Below, one piece after another: positions 30,367 through 41,518 of a stretch of 64,000 bases of DNA; positions within the stretch are counted from its first letter, which is position 1, and each line of letters opens with the position of its first letter. A program made the translations under genes and the position numbers. The notes under the pieces are model-generated. The model ran no database searches. It saw only the letters and a program-made list of their open reading frames with translations, and was not told where the DNA came from. The stretch comes from Campanula takesimana (Eukaryota > Streptophyta > Magnoliopsida > Asterales > Campanulaceae), in NCBI GenBank assembly GCA_026119855.1, contig JAOWBW010000321.1, positions 434,001-498,000 on the forward strand, written 5' to 3'.

Positions 30367-31524
30367 ATGGCTGAACCTGCAACTCGTGAGAGGGACCTTC
30401 GATACGTTGAAATGGATGATCTACGGAGACAAGTGCAGCTACTCCAACAACGCCTTGAGCGTTATGAACCTCTTAACCGTAAAGAGTCACGTCATAGTTC
30501 AGAGCATGTAAATGATAGCGACGGAGAGGATTTTTTTAATCCCTTCGATCATGTTCATGGTGAAGCATCAAGTTGAGGAAGTTCTCCAAGATACATGAGT
30601 GAAAGAGGACATAATTTCCAGCAAGGTTTTGTGAAGGTCGACATACCAGAATTCTATGAAAAGAATCATCCAGAGGACTTTATTGACTGGCTGAACACTA
30701 TTGATCGTGTCTTTGATTTCAAAGACATTGCAGAAGACCGGAAGGTGAAATTAGTAGGCATAAAGTTGAAGAAGCATGCCTCAATATGGTGGGAGAACCT
30801 TAAGAAACAGCGCGCTCGTGATGGAAAGAGCAAGATCATGACGTGGGATAAAATGAAGAAGGTTCTTAAGAAGAAATTTCTGCAAGAGAATTACTTACAG
30901 GACACATTCCTCAATTTCTACAATTACAAGCAGAAGGAGCAGTCTGTGGAAGATTATACTACTGAATTTGAGCATTTTATGCTGCAATGTGATCTTTCGG
31001 AGCCGGAAGAGCAAACCATTGCTCGTTATCTTGGAGGGCTAAAGTCATAAATTTGTAACGTGGTTCAGTTACAGCCTTATTGGACTTTTAACGATGTTTG
31101 CAAACTTGCTTTTAAGGTGGAAAGGCAACTCAAGGAGTCAAAAAGCAGCAACTATCGTTCCTATTTGCAAGGAGGTGCAAGCAACTGTGGAGGTACATTG
31201 GCATCGAAGACAACTTATTCCACAAAGACAGGTGATTCAAAACCCACTCAAAAATATGAAGATGGAGCAAGTTCAAGTCGTGCAAATAGTTCAACATTTA
31301 ATCCTCGAAAATGCTATAAATGTCATGGCTATGGTCATATAGCTTCGGACTGTCCAAATCGCAAGATCATCACCCTTATAGAAGCGGATGGAGTGGAAGA
31401 AAAGATACAAGAGGAGCCTATTTTCGATGAAGTAGAATGTACTGGAGAAGATGATATCACCTACGAAGATCATGGTGAGTCACTTGTCGTACGTCGAGTT
31501 CTAAATGTTACCCATTCGCAGGAG
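30367..31524 (+). pseudogene. Gypsy-A gag (chromovirus-like), interrupted by the Ogre-like insertion
   Basis: A single frame starts MAEPATRERDLRYVEMDDLR with a short coiled coil. The gag domain includes VKVDIPEFYEKNHPEDFIDWL, WWENLKKQRARDGKSKIMTWD and FLNFYNYKQKEQSVEDYTTEF. A zinc knuckle CYKCHGYGHIASDCP (about 31312) and an acidic linker ending VRRVLNVTHSQE follow. Stops at 30574 (TGA) and 31048 (TAA) are each one C-to-T step from Arg and Gln codons. The frame is cut at 31524 by the Ogre-like LTR and resumes with the protease at 52878, so the two parts were one gene. Lineage within Gypsy is not certain. Confidence 0.85.
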
Positions 31525-32289
31525 TGTAAGGAACCCACCCCGCGCGCGCGGAAACGCGACGGGTTTTGGGGGCGAAACGCCAAACACGGTTAACACGCCA
31601 AAGATAACGGAGTCGCCACTTTCGTTAATTATTTAACCCAACAAAAGAAAAGGTTAGAGATTCTCTTAGTTCGGAGGTCAGGTTACGTCTTGGGAAGAGT
31701 TTCACGTCACCCAAGCCGCCTCGGGCAAAGCTGAGTCTCCCTTGTGTTAGTTAACGAAAGTGCATGTGTGTGTGTGTATTTTAAAATGGGAGAAACTGAC
31801 TGCTTAGCAAATCCAGTTAGTTATTTAACAGAAAGGGTTTATTTTGCAAACTTTTTGATCAGAAAAGGAGAAAAATGGAAGATGCCCTCCCCGGCCAAAG
31901 TATCCATACGGATGGGGAGGGATCCCCATGGCATTTTTTTACAGTTTATCAGAAAAACAGTCCAGCTTCAGTCAAAACAGATGATCTTTGCTGAAACTGG
32001 ACTGGTATGCTGATTTCCAGTTTATGATTAACAACAAAACCTTGAAGAGTTCATTCCTATGCACCTTGATCATCAAACGAAGCCCAAACCAGCCGTACGG
32101 CTAGGGGCCCCAAGTACCCAAACCATCCGTACGACTCGACTTGGCGAGCTTCTGGATTTTTCTAAGTTTAATTCCAGTTCAGTCCTGGAATATCAGGTTC
32201 ATCCGAGTAAGGTCCTGGCCCATTGGTTTATCCCTGAATGGTACCAAGAATTTCTCTAAGTAGGTCATTTTCAGATTGGGGTACTTACA
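31525..32289 (-). repeat. Ogre-like 3' LTR (left, 765 bp, internally deleted)
   Basis: It matches the right LTR at both ends but lacks about 770 bp present there between the CTTGATCATCAAA word and AACCAGCCGTACGG. The cassette lies at 32092-32140. Confidence 0.85.
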
Positions 32290-32301
32290 GAGCCCCTCGG
32301 C
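32290..32301 (-). other. Polypurine tract of the Ogre-like element
   Basis: On the minus strand GCCGAGGGGCTC precedes the LTR, nearly the same as the tract of Tat-1 (GCCGAGGGGCTAC). This supports orientation and kinship. Confidence 0.75.
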
Positions 32302-32356
32302 AACGTCGCTTTTGGAGAAAGCCGGGTTGTCGACAAAATAAGTATCCCAATCTGAT

Positions 32357-32664
32357 GGGAGGACGGCATAGCCGATTTGGGTGAGAGAATTTCAAGGCTA
32401 CTCAAACCTATAAGCATCCCATTTTGATGGGAGGACGGCATAGCCGATTTGGGTGAGAGATTCTAAGGCTACTCAAACCTATAAGCATCATATTTTGATG
32501 GGAGGACGGCATAGCCGATTTGGGTGAGAGATTCTAAGGCTACTCAAACCTATAAGCATCCCATTTTGATGGGAGGACGGCATAGCCGATTTGGGTGAGA
32601 GATTCTAAGGCTACTCAAACCTATAAGCATCCCATTTTGATGGGAGGACGGCATAGCCGATTTG
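32357..32664 (-). repeat. 71-bp tandem repeat, five copies
   Basis: GGGAGGACGGCATAGCCGAT recurs at 32357, 32429, 32500, 32571 and 32642, a period of 71-72 bp. The unit includes ATCCCATTTTGATGGGA, a small hairpin. Nothing coding. Confidence 0.9.
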
Positions 32665-32691
32665 TTCTATGGCTGGACCTAGAGGTATAGG

Positions 32692-32736
32692 ATTCCTACG
32701 TATCCCTATTCGAGGGAATCAAGCCTAACGTAGTTC
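32692..32736 (-). other. CTACG/CGTAG hairpin motif in the Ogre-like element
   Basis: Minus-strand reading gives GAACTACGTTAGGC, an inner CCCT/AGGG stem and ATACGTAGG. It lies near the 3' LTR, the same relative place as the copies at 25719 and 25883 in Tat-1. Confidence 0.5.
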
Positions 32737-33409
32737 GGGTGAGAGATTTTAAGGCTACTCAAACCTATGGGCCTTAGGTGGATATCCATTCATCCTTTCC
32801 TAAACAGGCATGGCTCAAAGGCCGGGCTTCGTCAACTTGGCCCTATTCGGAGGGGGTTGACTAAAGGGGGTTGGCATGGATCAGAGGCTCAAATGATGGG
32901 CATGGCTCAGAGGCTAGATTCGATCGACTTGGCTCTATCGGAGAGGGTCGACTCGAGGGTAACTGGTCTTACATCCGATTAAGGACTGCCGGGACATATT
33001 GATAGGTTTTCTCTATCCTGGCAACTCTTGGGGACAAAGGTTTTCTTAACCTAATCATGACTATACTGGTCTTACGCCCTACCAAGGGCTGCCGAGGCGA
33101 TAACATCTTAACTTTCATCCTGGGCTTACGAGGTATGGCTGGGACTTTCACGATTTCACTTTCTACCCTTGACTTACAAAGTATGGCCGGGTCAACAAAA
33201 TCCAATGGTCTTACGTCACGCCGGACAGCCAAGGACGGATGTCAAGGAGCCTAATGGACTTATGTCATTCCGGACTGCCAAAGGACATAGTCTCACAAAA
33301 CCTAATGGTCTTACATCACACCGGACGGCCAAGGACGGATCTCACGGAGCCTAATGGACTTATGTCATTCCGGACTGCCAAAAAGACATTTTTTTCATAT
33401 TTTTAACTG
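32737..33409 (-). repeat. Degenerate tandem repeats around GGTCTTACG/GGACTGCC
   Basis: Irregular units share a TGGTCTTACG or TGGACTTATG word and a GGACTGCCAAAGGAC word. They look like older, diverged relatives of the two regular arrays that follow. The short plus-strand open frames here are repeat products. Confidence 0.7.
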
Positions 33410-34157
33410 GACTTACGAAGAACGGCCACGTTAACTTGATAAATTCGCATTCTTAACCTGGGCTTACGAAGTATGGCCGGGCTTATTTCACATTCTTAAC
33501 CTGGGCTTACGAAGTACGGCCGGGCTAATTTCACATTCTTAACCTGGGCTTACGAAGTACGGCCGAGATAATTTCACAAGGTTCACATTCTTGACTTGGG
33601 CTTACGAAACACGGCCGGGCTAATTTCACATTCTTAACCTGGGCTTACGAAGTACGGCCGGGCTAATTTCACATTCATAACCTGGGCTTACGAAGTACGG
33701 CCGGGCTAATTTCACATTCTTAACCTGGGGTTACGAAGTACGGCCGGGCTAATTTCACATTCTTAACCTGGGCTTACAAAATACGGTCGGGCTAATTTCA
33801 CATTCTTAACCTGGGCTTACGAAGTACGGCCGGGCTAATTTCACAAGGTTCACATTCTTGACTCGGGCTTACAAAACACGGCCGGGTCAATTTCACAAGG
33901 TTCACATTCTTGACTCGGGCTTACAAAACACGGCCGGGTCAATTTCACAAGGTTCACATTCTTGACTCGGGGTTACGAAACATGGCCGGGTCATAGTTCA
34001 CATTCTTGACTCGGGCTTACGAAACACGGCCAGGTCAATTTCACAAGGTTCACATTCTTGACTCGGGCTTACGAAACACGGCCGGGTCAATTTTACAAGG
34101 TTCACATTCTTGACTCGGGCTTACGAAACATGGCCGGGTCAATTTCCCAAGGTTCAC
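33410..34157 (-). repeat. Tandem array, 43-51-bp units with ACGGCCGGG, left part
   Basis: About 15 units of the form CTGGGCTTACGAAGTACGGC then CGGGCTAATTTCACATTCTTAA. Two sub-types alternate, the longer one with an extra CAAGGTTCACA. The array is interrupted by the solo LTR at 34158 and continues at 36375. Confidence 0.9.
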
Positions 34158-36374
34158 TGTCGCGACCCCGAACCCGCGGGCCCGGAGTACGCGAGCTGGA
34201 CGTCGACTTAAAACCAAAACTGTGAAATACCGAAGTTAAAATTCCATTTGATACCAAAAGGTGATGATCCAAAGTTTTACAAATCCAAGTTTGATAATAA
34301 CCAAATACAACTATCATAAACTTCCATAAGTTTATGCCCAACAGAATATAAATGTACAATTCTTAATGACGTCATTGTTTGGTACAACTATCCCAAAAAG
34401 GTTACACATTTATATAATGTAAACCAACCTATAACAACTTTCCCCAAAATAATGTATCCACACTCGACGTCCTCTTTCTCGTGATCAGCGAGACTAATCC
34501 TTAGCACCTGGGGGGGGTTAAGGAAAAACAAAGATAAAGAAAGGGGTGAGATAAATCTCAATAAGTTACTAATGCAACTACATGACATGCTATGATGCAA
34601 TAATCCATAATAAATCACATAACACATAGCAATTATCATATGTCAGATAGCAGCGGAAATAAACACATAACAAAGGATATAGCCAAGGTTTTCCCAAACT
34701 GATAAACCAAATAAAGGTCGCTGCGCAGCTTCAATAATAAACAAATCATCATCTTCATAATAGCATGAAAGCTGAAGAGAAATCCCTGGTACCGGAACCA
34801 ATAACCAAATGAAGTGTCACAAAGGACGGGAGACATGCCACAAAGTCATGTTCCAAGTAAAGCTAAAATGCACACAAAGGAGCTAGCTCTTCTCACATCC
34901 AAGGCCAATATGGAGGAGGGTAATAATGGGGCAAAACAATGGTCAACATCATAATGGACATGGCCGTGCCATTATAATATTTCGCATCGCCCGAAACAAA
35001 CACAATTAACCAGCTGGACTTTCAAACGTAGGCCAAGTAATAAAATACTATCACGATAAATAGCCATGGATTCCAAAGTAGGGAATAATGCCAAATAATC
35101 ACCAAGAAGATGAAATGAACCAACAATACACAATAAAGGTGTTCCAATACTTCCAAAGTAAGAATACTCAATTACTATAACACATTCAATCACAAAGGAT
35201 CCAATTCAATTCTAGGCATCCAACTACAACTACTCACTCATCTCGAAGAGCTCAAGGAGAGCTTTAAAACGATAGTTTATACACCTAAATCGGAGTTTGG
35301 ACGAGAGAGTTATGACTTTCGGAAGATAGCACGAAAACAAATCAATTTGGAACAGGGGAGGGAGGGGTGCGCGCGCTTCATAGGGAAGAGGGCGCGCGCT
35401 TCATATGATCAGAAGGAAATGCTAGAATTCAAGGGATGAGGGTGCGCGCGCTTCAACCAAAAAGGGGCGCACGCCTCCTTGTATCAGAAGGAAATCAAGA
35501 ATTGGAAGGGGGGATGGTGCGCGCGCTTCATAGGGAAGAGGGCGCGCGCCTCCTATCGTCTTCAATGAAAACCCAGAACTTCACCTGGTTCTTCAATTCG
35601 GGAATGAACCTAAAATTGCCATTTCTTTACCAAAACTCAAATGACTCAAAGCCAATACTTCCAAATAACAATACCAAGGTACCCAACCACTTAGGAACCT
35701 AGAAATGACCCATAAACAAAATTAAAACAATCTAAACCAAGGAGTGATTCCAAATGCCCAAAATCACAAAAGATGAACCAAATACCAATCAGCTCCAAAT
35801 CAAACAAAGAGGTTACATATATCAACAAGAGTATCAAGGGAGTTAAATATGAACATTATTAGCATAAAAGGGGGGAAAGCAACTTACTTGAAAATAATGA
35901 AAGTTGACGGAATTCGAATATTCTTGATTCTACGCGATCCTATCGACGATCTAAACACATTTCGTATAGAGAGAAATGAGAGAAGATGAGAGAAGATGAG
36001 AAGAAGATAGCTAAAATGAAGAGAGAAGGGAAAGAGAAATTTACCTTTTTCAAGAAGAGAGAGAGAGTAACTGGGAAATGAATTTGTGAGGGAGAAGGAG
36101 AAGAAGGAAGGAGGTGAAGTTAAAATCGAAGTTACACTTAGGCCCCTTCCCCATCTACTAACACAATACTACACTCCCTACTAACAATTAAGACCCAACA
36201 ATACCACACCAACCCAATTGACTCAATTACAATGCTAGGCATAAATTATTATAACACATAAATTGCACACATAATTATTTAAATAAATAATAATTTAAAT
36301 AAACAAATAAGAAAATAAATAAATTATAATTATTTATTACTAATAAAATAGAGCCTAGATTTCGGGTCGTGACA
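34158..36374 (-). mobile_element. Solo LTR of a Tekay/Del-like Gypsy (2.2 kb)
   Basis: Starts TGTCGCGACCCCG, ends GGGTCGTGACA and is flanked by TTCAC (34153-34157 and 36375-36379). It is a diverged member of the family whose LTR lies at 41519; both share GCGAGCTGGACGTCGACTTA. Its cassette at 35365-35560 has GTGCGCGCGCTTCAT and GGGCGCGCGCTTCAT words, unlike the one in its relative. There is no internal region. Orientation is by comparison with 41519-48719. Confidence 0.9.
35365..35560. promoter_or_regulatory. GC-rich cassette in the Tekay-like solo LTR
   Basis: Six words of the type G(G/T)GCGCGCGC(T/C)TC occur in about 200 bp (near 35368, 35388, 35441, 35465, 35516 and 35539), with AGAAGGAAAT between some. 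The core GCGCGC is palindromic. Confidence 0.5.
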
Positions 36375-36539
36375 TTCACATTCTTGACTCGGGCTTACGA
36401 AACACGGCCGGGTCAATTTCACAAGGTTCACATTCTTGACTCGGGCTTACGAAACACGGCCGGGTCAATTTCACAAGGTTCACATTCTTAACTCGGGCTT
36501 ACGAAACACGGCCGGGTCAATTTCCAACAAAGGTGGTCT
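36375..36539 (-). repeat. Right part of the ACGGCCGGG array
   Basis: Continues the array cut at 34157, beginning with the duplicated TTCAC, for three more units. Confidence 0.9.
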
Positions 36540-38390
36540 TACGTCCATCTATGGACTGCCCGAGGACGAATCTCACCGAAACCTAATGGTCTTACGTCAC
36601 GCCGGACCGCCAAGGACGAATTTTACCGAACATAATGGTCTTACGTCACGCCGGACGGCCAAAGGGTAAGTTTAACGAAGTCTAATGGTCTTACGTCACG
36701 CTGGACGGCCAAAGGGCAAATCTAACGAAACCTAATGGTCTTACGTCACGCTGGACGGCCAAAGGGCAAGTCTAACGAAACCTAATAGTCTTACGCCACG
36801 CTGGACGGCCAAAGGGAAAATCTAACGAAACCTAATGGTCTTACGTCATACCGGACGGCCAAAGGACAACTCATAACCTAATGGTCTTACGTCACACCGG
36901 ATGGACAAAGGGCAAGTTTAACGAAGCCTAATGGTCTTACGTCACGCTGGACGGCCAAAGGGCAAATCTAACGAAACCTAATGGTCTTACGTCACGCCGG
37001 ACGGCCAAAGGGCTGTTTAACGAAGCCTAATGGTCTTACGTCACGCTGGACGGCCAAAGGGAAAATCTAACCAAACCTAATTGTCTTACGCTACGCTAGA
37101 CGGCCAAAGGGAAAATCTAATGAAACCTAATGGTCTTACGCCACGCTGGACAGCCAAAGGGTAAATCTAACGAAACCTAATGGTCTTACGTCATACCGGA
37201 CGGCCAAATGACAACTCATAACCTAATGGTCTTACGTCATACCGGACGGCCAAAGGGCAAGGTTAACGAAGCCTAATGGTCTTACGTCACGCTGGAATGC
37301 CAAAGGGAAAATCTAACGAAACCTAATGGTCTTACGCCACGCTGGACGGCCAAAGGGTAAATCTAACGAAACCTAATGGTCTTACATCACATCGGACGGC
37401 CAAAGGATAACTCATAACCTAATGTCTTACGTCACGCCGGACGGCCAAAGGATGAATCTCACAGAACCTAATGGTCTTAGGTCACGGTGGACTACCAAAT
37501 GGCAAATCTAACGAAACCTTGGTCTTACGTCACGCCGGACGGCCGAAGGACAACTCATAACCTAATGGTCTTACGTCACGCCGGATGGCCAAAGGACGAA
37601 TCTCGCACAACCTAATGGTCTTACGTCACGCCGGACTGCCAAAGGACAACTCATAACCTAATGGTCTTACGTCACACCGGACGGCCAAAGGGCAAGTTTA
37701 ACGAAGCCTAATGGTCTTACGTCACGCTGGACGGCTTAAGGGCAAATCTAACAAAACCTAATGGTCTTACGTCACGCCGGACGGCCAAAGGGCAAATCTA
37801 ACGAAACCTAATGGTCTTACGCCACGCTGGACGGCTAAAGGGCAAATCTAACGAAACCTAATGGTCTTACGTCATACCGGACGGCCAAAGGATAACTCAT
37901 AACCTAATGGTCTTACGTCACACCGGACGGAAAAAGGGCAAGTTTAACGAACGTCACGCTGGACGGCCAAAGGGCAAATCTAACTAAACCTAATGGTCTT
38001 ACGCCACGCTGGACGGCCAAAGGGCAAATCTAACGAAACCTAATGGTCTTACGTCACGCCGGACGGCCAATGGACAACTCATAACCAAATGGTCTTACGT
38101 CCCGTCGGACGGCCAAAGGACGAATCTCGCAGAACCTAATGGTCTTACACCACGCCGGACTGCCAAAGGACATTCTCACAAAACCTAATGGTCTTACGTC
38201 ACGCCGGACTGCCAAAGGACATTCTCACAAAACCTAATGGTCTTACGTCACGCCGGACGGCCAAAGGACACAATCTCACAAAGCCTAATGGTCTTACGTC
38301 GCACCGGACGGCCAAAGGGCATTCTCACAAAACCTAATGGTCTTACGTCACGCCGGACGGCCAAAGGACACAATCTCTTCACAAACACTC
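36540..38390 (-). repeat. Long tandem array, about 47-52-bp units with TTACGTCA
   Basis: Close to 40 units of the form CCTAATGGTCTTACGTCACG then CCGGACGGCCAAAGG and a short variable part. About two dozen keep TTACGTCA exactly, which reads TGACGTAA on the sense strand of the element. There are no unique spacers, so it is not a CRISPR array. Confidence 0.92.
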
Positions 38391-38690
38391 CCTCAAATGC
38401 CCGATGCCATTTCAAAGGGAAAAAACATATCAAGACACAAAATACTCTCTCAAATGCCCGATGCAATTTGAAAGGGAAAAACATATCTTAACACAAAACA
38501 CTCCCTCAAGTGCCCGACGCGACTTGAAAGGGGAAAACACATATTTTCACAAAACACACCCTCAAGTGCCTGACGCGACTTGAAAGGGGGCCAAAACACA
38601 TATTTTCACAAAATACACCCTCAAGTGCCCGACGCGACTTGAAAGGGGGGACAAAACATTCATTTCTCAAAATTATGGTGCTAAAAGGGA
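38391..38690 (-). repeat. About 63-bp repeats with TCAAGTGCCCGACGCGACTT
   Basis: Five units start CACAAAACAC or similar and contain TCAA(G/A)TGCCCGA(C/T)GC followed by (G/A)A(C/T)TTGAAAGGG. The unit is gradually altered from left to right. Confidence 0.85.
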
Positions 38691-41518
38691 AAATTTTAAA
38701 AATGCTCATTCCTCAAGGCAAATCTTTTAACGAAGCATGCCAGTCAAATTTTTATTTTAACTTAACCTAGAGGTTTGTTACGCATAAAGTCCTTTGGAGC
38801 TTTGTCCATTTATTAGGAGCGATTGGGAGTGGAGAACCCTTTTGTCGTCGATGTTGGGGTAGCCCCATGTCCTTGTAATCATCGATGTTGGGGTAGCCCC
38901 ATGTCCTTGTTGGCGTCGGTGGCGACATAGCCCCATGTTTTCGACCGACGTAGCCCTAATATCATCGTTTGACGGTTAGGAACCCATCCCTTTTTCATGA
39001 CGCACCCTTTCTTTTGCCTAGGCCGCCCTTACGGGTTTTCAACCTAGCAGGCTACTTTTTTTCTTTTTTATTTTGTGTCTTTCATGGCACACCCTGTTTT
39101 TTGCCTAGGCCGCCCTTGCGGGTTTTCAACCTAGCGGGCTACTTTATTGGTGCCTTTCTTTCTATTTTTCTCTTTCTTTTATGAGTGATCCAACCGACTC
39201 GACGGGACGGGGACTTAATATGTCCTTTTGGGGGAAACATGAAAGGGCCTTTATTTAAGCGCGAGAGAGTCCCTTTATGTTGAGGAACACTGTATCATGA
39301 AATGGGAGGAAGCCCTTGCTTGACAGAAGACAAGTGTTTAGCTCTTTCCTAAGATGTAGAGAAGAAGACTTGTCGAGACATTTGAAATTGGCCTTAGTTA
39401 ATATCATCAAAATGATTGCTTGAACGGACCATGTTCATTATTAAGTCAGGATTATAACAAACAATTAGCCTTGACATGTATAACTATTGTGATCAATTGA
39501 GATTAAGATTCGATCAATGGAAAGATCGGGAAGGAGAAGGCTTTTTGGGTAAGGGTTTCAGGGTTTTGGCGTGACCACGGAAATGGGTTTTGACCAAAGA
39601 AGGGGAATCATAATTCATGGGTTCCTTTGTGGAGCCGAGCAATGTCTATCTGAAAGATCGGTCATTGGCGCGACCGCAGAGAAGAGACTTTGGTTATTTT
39701 AGGGAGGGCCAAAGGTTCGATGGCTTTTCTCATGTTGTGACCGGACCCGAAGGTTGCCTACGTTCCCCTCAATGTGAGGAGCTCAGGTCGCCGCATTTCG
39801 GCCTTAGGCCGTCTTTTGCTGAAATTGGCTTTCTTTCAATGTTGTCTCGGAGGACGTTATTGCTCACTTTGCTTTGCGGTGAACTCCTTGAGATGGACCT
39901 CTTGGGGTGAACCCTCTTTGGTGTGAACGGGCCTTTCTTTCCACTATTTCCTATCCTTCTTTCCATACATTCATTTCCTTTCCCTCTTCTCCTTTTTTTT
40001 CTTTTTTTTTTTTGGAGGAGGTAAACATTAGCCCCAGCTCGCTTTCTCAGGCATTGGCTCCTTTGTAGCCCCTTGGTGGCGTGCCTGTTACTTTGGGCTG
40101 ACTTTGAAGATTTCGGGAAGCCCTATGCTTGGTCGCACACGTGTGAGCACTGTCAAATCTCGGTGGTCGAGCAACAACGTCCTCGCCTTTTCACTTTCTC
40201 GGGATGCCTTCGATGTGCATCAAGAATTGGTTTTGGAATGGTGTATCGGGTTGTGTATCGGGGAAGTGTATGAGGGAAGACTTGCCATTAATGGTTTCTT
40301 CATGCCAATTGATCACAACATTTATTCACATCAAGATTAATTGTTTGAGTTTAGCATTTCTCATTCGTGTTAGGTCCATTATCCCTTAATGAGTCGTCAT
40401 TGTCTAGTATGCTTAGAAGTCAATTCATCATTTTGGGGACGTAGAAATAAATTGATCATAACAAGCAAGGCAATTTCAAGAGTAAATGTATATTGCAAAT
40501 AATGTCTCAAGTCTAGAGAGAAGAGAATGAAAATGACTCTTTTATTGAGATAACTTTGTACATACATGTCCAAGTGCGGCCTTTCCAAAAATAAAAAGAC
40601 ACAGTCCGGGATGGACTTTTGGTGAAAGTCTAGATCCTACGAGGCTGGAAGACTAATCATTTTTTTTAGGGATGGGCTCCTATAAAGTGCGATGGTCCGT
40701 TTTCTTCCTCAATTGTTGGAGGGTTTGTCGGCGGCACATTCCATGTCTTCCACGGGAAACTCAGGTTCCTTGTTATCGGGAAAGACGTCGTGAGGTCTCC
40801 ACTTGGCTTGGCATTGTAATCGCCGGACTCGCCTTTGGCCATCTCCTTTTGGTGGCTCCCTTTCAAGGGGCGTAACCTCGCGCATGGCATTCGACGAAGG
40901 TACGATCTCCATTTGATGTAGCCGCCTTTGGGCCTCCGAGGCATGGGTCTCTTCTCATGGATGGTGTCCCAATCCTGCTCACGTGGATGGAAGTCTCAGA
41001 CGCCATTTTAGATGTGGGCTCCTTGGTTGATGTTTCCGGTGGACAAGACCGCAAAGGACTTTAGCATTTTAAACCTCGAGGTGAAATTATAACCATGATT
41101 TGAGAGGAATGCCTCATTAGCGGATTAGCCTTTTGGAAAAGAGATGACCTCTTATTTTAAGAAAACCTGATTTCCAAATTTTTTTTGAATGAGGATTGAC
41201 ACACACATTTTTTATTTGAGTAAAAGACTCACACATTCAAATGGGGTTAACGAAGAGACGAACAAACGGGATTCTGGGAAGAGGTGAGTGATTGACTCAC
41301 TTTTCAAACGGACTTCCTAGGGTGACGGAGAGCGGCCCTAAGGGTCCTAACGTAAAGGTTACGGGGACAAGGAGTCTCCTTGGCTTGTCGAAATATAGTC
41401 AGGAAAACATGGGACAAAACCTTACTGGCTTGGGACCAGATGGTACTCACACTAGTTCGAGCCATCAAGGCGATCGGAGCAACTGAGATGGTCATCACAT
41501 GGAGGTGCAAACTGAGGA
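38691..41518 (-). other. Non-coding internal part of the Ogre-like element
   Basis: No gene can be supported. It holds a duplicated GGGGTAGCCCCATGTCCTTG (38870-38915), a duplicated TTGCCTAGGCCGCCCTT block (39010 and 39097) and a CTACG-type hairpin at 39756 (minus). At 40502-40521 it has the 20-mer ATGTCTCAAGTCTAGAGAGA, which also occurs complemented in Tat-3 (58206-58225). This marks the region as post-gag sequence of a Tat relative. Confidence 0.6.

Noticed and set aside
31744..32013. 89-codon frame repeated in the other LTR (51515-51844)
   Set aside because: Both copies lie in Ogre-like LTRs; the duplication is LTR identity. No known motif and no LTR-encoded protein is expected.
33410..38390. 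Regularly spaced repeats resembling a CRISPR array
   Set aside because: The variable part of each unit is itself a drifting copy of its neighbours, not unique spacers, and the DNA is plant nuclear retrotransposon sequence.
39617..39910. 97-codon plus-strand frame
   Set aside because: Runs through the complement of a CTACG-type hairpin and is antisense to the Ogre-like element; no domain.
40666..41054. Minus-strand frames of 63-92 codons in the Ogre-like element
   Set aside because: The region corresponds to post-gag sequence of Tat relatives, but I see no conserved motif, and the frames overlap in several phases.
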